From: Actinomycetota bacterium
GTDB lineage: Bacteria > Actinomycetota > Actinomycetes > Streptosporangiales > Streptosporangiaceae
Direction: 5' to 3'
NCBI GenBank assembly: GCA_003541285.1
Contig: DPMS01000040.1
Location: 1,070-6,508 of the forward strand
DNA length: 5,439 nucleotides
Shown: positions 5,133 to 5,439 of the stretch, piece by piece
Position numbering within the stretch: position 1 is the first letter of the stretch
Layout: every line of letters starts with the position of its first letter
Program-made: the position numbers and the translations under genes
The notes under the pieces: generated by a model
What the model was told of the DNA's origin: nothing
What the model saw: the letters and a program-made list of their open reading frames with translations, nothing else
The model's database searches: none

Positions 5133-5146
5133 TAGACTTGTCCCTC
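5133..5146 (+). promoter_or_regulatory. Strong -10 hexamer for a leaderless DUF3039 transcript
   Basis: TAGACT (5133-5138) is a good actinobacterial -10 (TAnnnT), eight bases upstream of GTG 5147. Transcription would begin at or very near that GTG. There is no purine-rich ribosome-binding site in TTGTCCCTC between them. The -35 region overlaps the end of yqgE and shows no recognisable TTGAC-like sequence. The arrangement argues for GTG 5147 over TTG 5138, which lies partly within the -10 itself. Confidence 0.55.
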
Positions 5147-5401
5147 GTGAGCACCGAGGTCCTTCCCCAGCAGGGCACCCGTGAAGACACCGACATCAGG
5201 CCCGACCTGTCCACCGGTGACGGCGACCACGAGCGTTTTGCCCACTATGTCCTGAAGGACAAGATCGTGGACGCCGCGGTGAACGGCACGCCGGTGATGG
5301 CCCTCTGCGGCAAAGTCTGGGTCCCGAGCCGGGACCCCAAGCGCTTCCCGGTCTGCCCGGACTGCAAGCGGATCTACGAGTCGCTGCCAGAAAACGATTA
5401 G
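5147..5401 (+). CDS. DUF3039 family small putative zinc-binding protein
   Basis: The 84-residue product matches the actinobacterial DUF3039 family: a variable N-terminus (MSTEVLPQQGT), then GDGDHERFAHYVLKDKI (24-40), GTPVMALCGKVWVPSRDPK (47-65), and FPVCPDCKRIYESL (67-80). H28/H33, C54, C70 and C73 form a probable metal-binding cluster, with CPDC as half of a zinc-ribbon knuckle. The function is unknown; no signal peptide or membrane helix is present. GTG 5147 is preferred because family members start with MST-like sequence and TAGACT lies upstream; TTG 5138 would add only three residues. The gene follows yqgE by 21 bases but appears to have its own promoter. Confidence 0.88.
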   Translation: MSTEVLPQQGTREDTDIRPDLSTGDGDHERFAHYVLKDKIVDAAVNGTPVMALCGKVWVPSRDPKRFPVCPDCKRIYESLPEND

Positions 5402-5415
5402 CGCAACGCCTGGCG

Positions 5416-5439
5416 CCGGGGCTACCGCGGCTGGCCCGG
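5416..5439 (+). terminator. Possible hairpin after the DUF3039 gene, at the window edge
   Basis: CCGGG (5416-5420) can pair with CCCGG (5435-5439), extended by C5422 with G5434 across a bulge, 14 bases after the stop codon. The window ends at the last base of the stem, so what follows cannot be judged. The stem is short and GC-rich, so chance is a real possibility. Confidence 0.25.

Noticed and set aside
1..5439. A previously undescribed multi-gene system such as a defence island or biosynthetic cluster
   Set aside because: Apart from one ordinary type II toxin-antitoxin pair, all genes belong to recognised housekeeping or conserved families, and no mobile element, CRISPR array or reverse transcriptase is visible.

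Overview
The window is very GC-rich with G/C-biased third codon positions, uses GTG and TTG starts, and carries a gene set typical of high-GC Actinobacteria (a Streptomyces-, Streptosporangium- or Actinomadura-like organism): a B12-dependent acyl-CoA mutase large subunit, an actinobacterial YbbN-type thioredoxin, an ACT-domain malic enzyme, YqgE and a DUF3039 protein. It looks like ordinary chromosome with one small accessory module. No rRNA, tRNA, CRISPR array, transposase or prophage gene is visible, and no gap between genes exceeds about 200 bases.

Layout, left to right. Bases 1-447 (+) are the C-terminal end of a methylmalonyl/isobutyryl-CoA mutase-type large subunit. Converging on it is a two-gene type II toxin-antitoxin operon on the minus strand: a Phd/YefM-like antitoxin (1239-892) followed, with a 4-base overlap, by a VapC-like PIN-domain toxin (895-503). 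A perfect 8+8 bp inverted repeat lies just upstream of the antitoxin start and is the probable autoregulatory operator. Next, on the plus strand, is a YbbN/CnoX-like thioredoxin-TPR protein (1372-2352). It ends in a hairpin and meets a convergent MarR-family regulator (2913-2425, minus). A 200-bp divergent intergenic region separates marR from an NAD(P)-malic enzyme with an N-terminal ACT domain (3114-4514). It holds a nested dyad (3032-3055), a plausible promoter and a strong ribosome-binding site. YqgE (4553-5125) and a small DUF3039 putative zinc protein (5147-5401) follow on the same strand.

Functional picture. The mutase fragment and the malic enzyme both feed central carbon metabolism: acyl-CoA rearrangement toward succinyl-CoA or butyryl-CoA, and malate to pyruvate with NAD(P)H. 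YbbN belongs to protein redox and folding quality control. The MarR protein may control itself and perhaps the divergent malic enzyme gene. The toxin-antitoxin pair appears to be an insertion between housekeeping genes. Several genes (antitoxin, ybbN, yqgE, DUF3039) have -10-like hexamers 6-8 bases before their start codons, which suggests leaderless transcription. I found no clear evidence of a new multi-gene system. The most interesting items are small regulatory structures.
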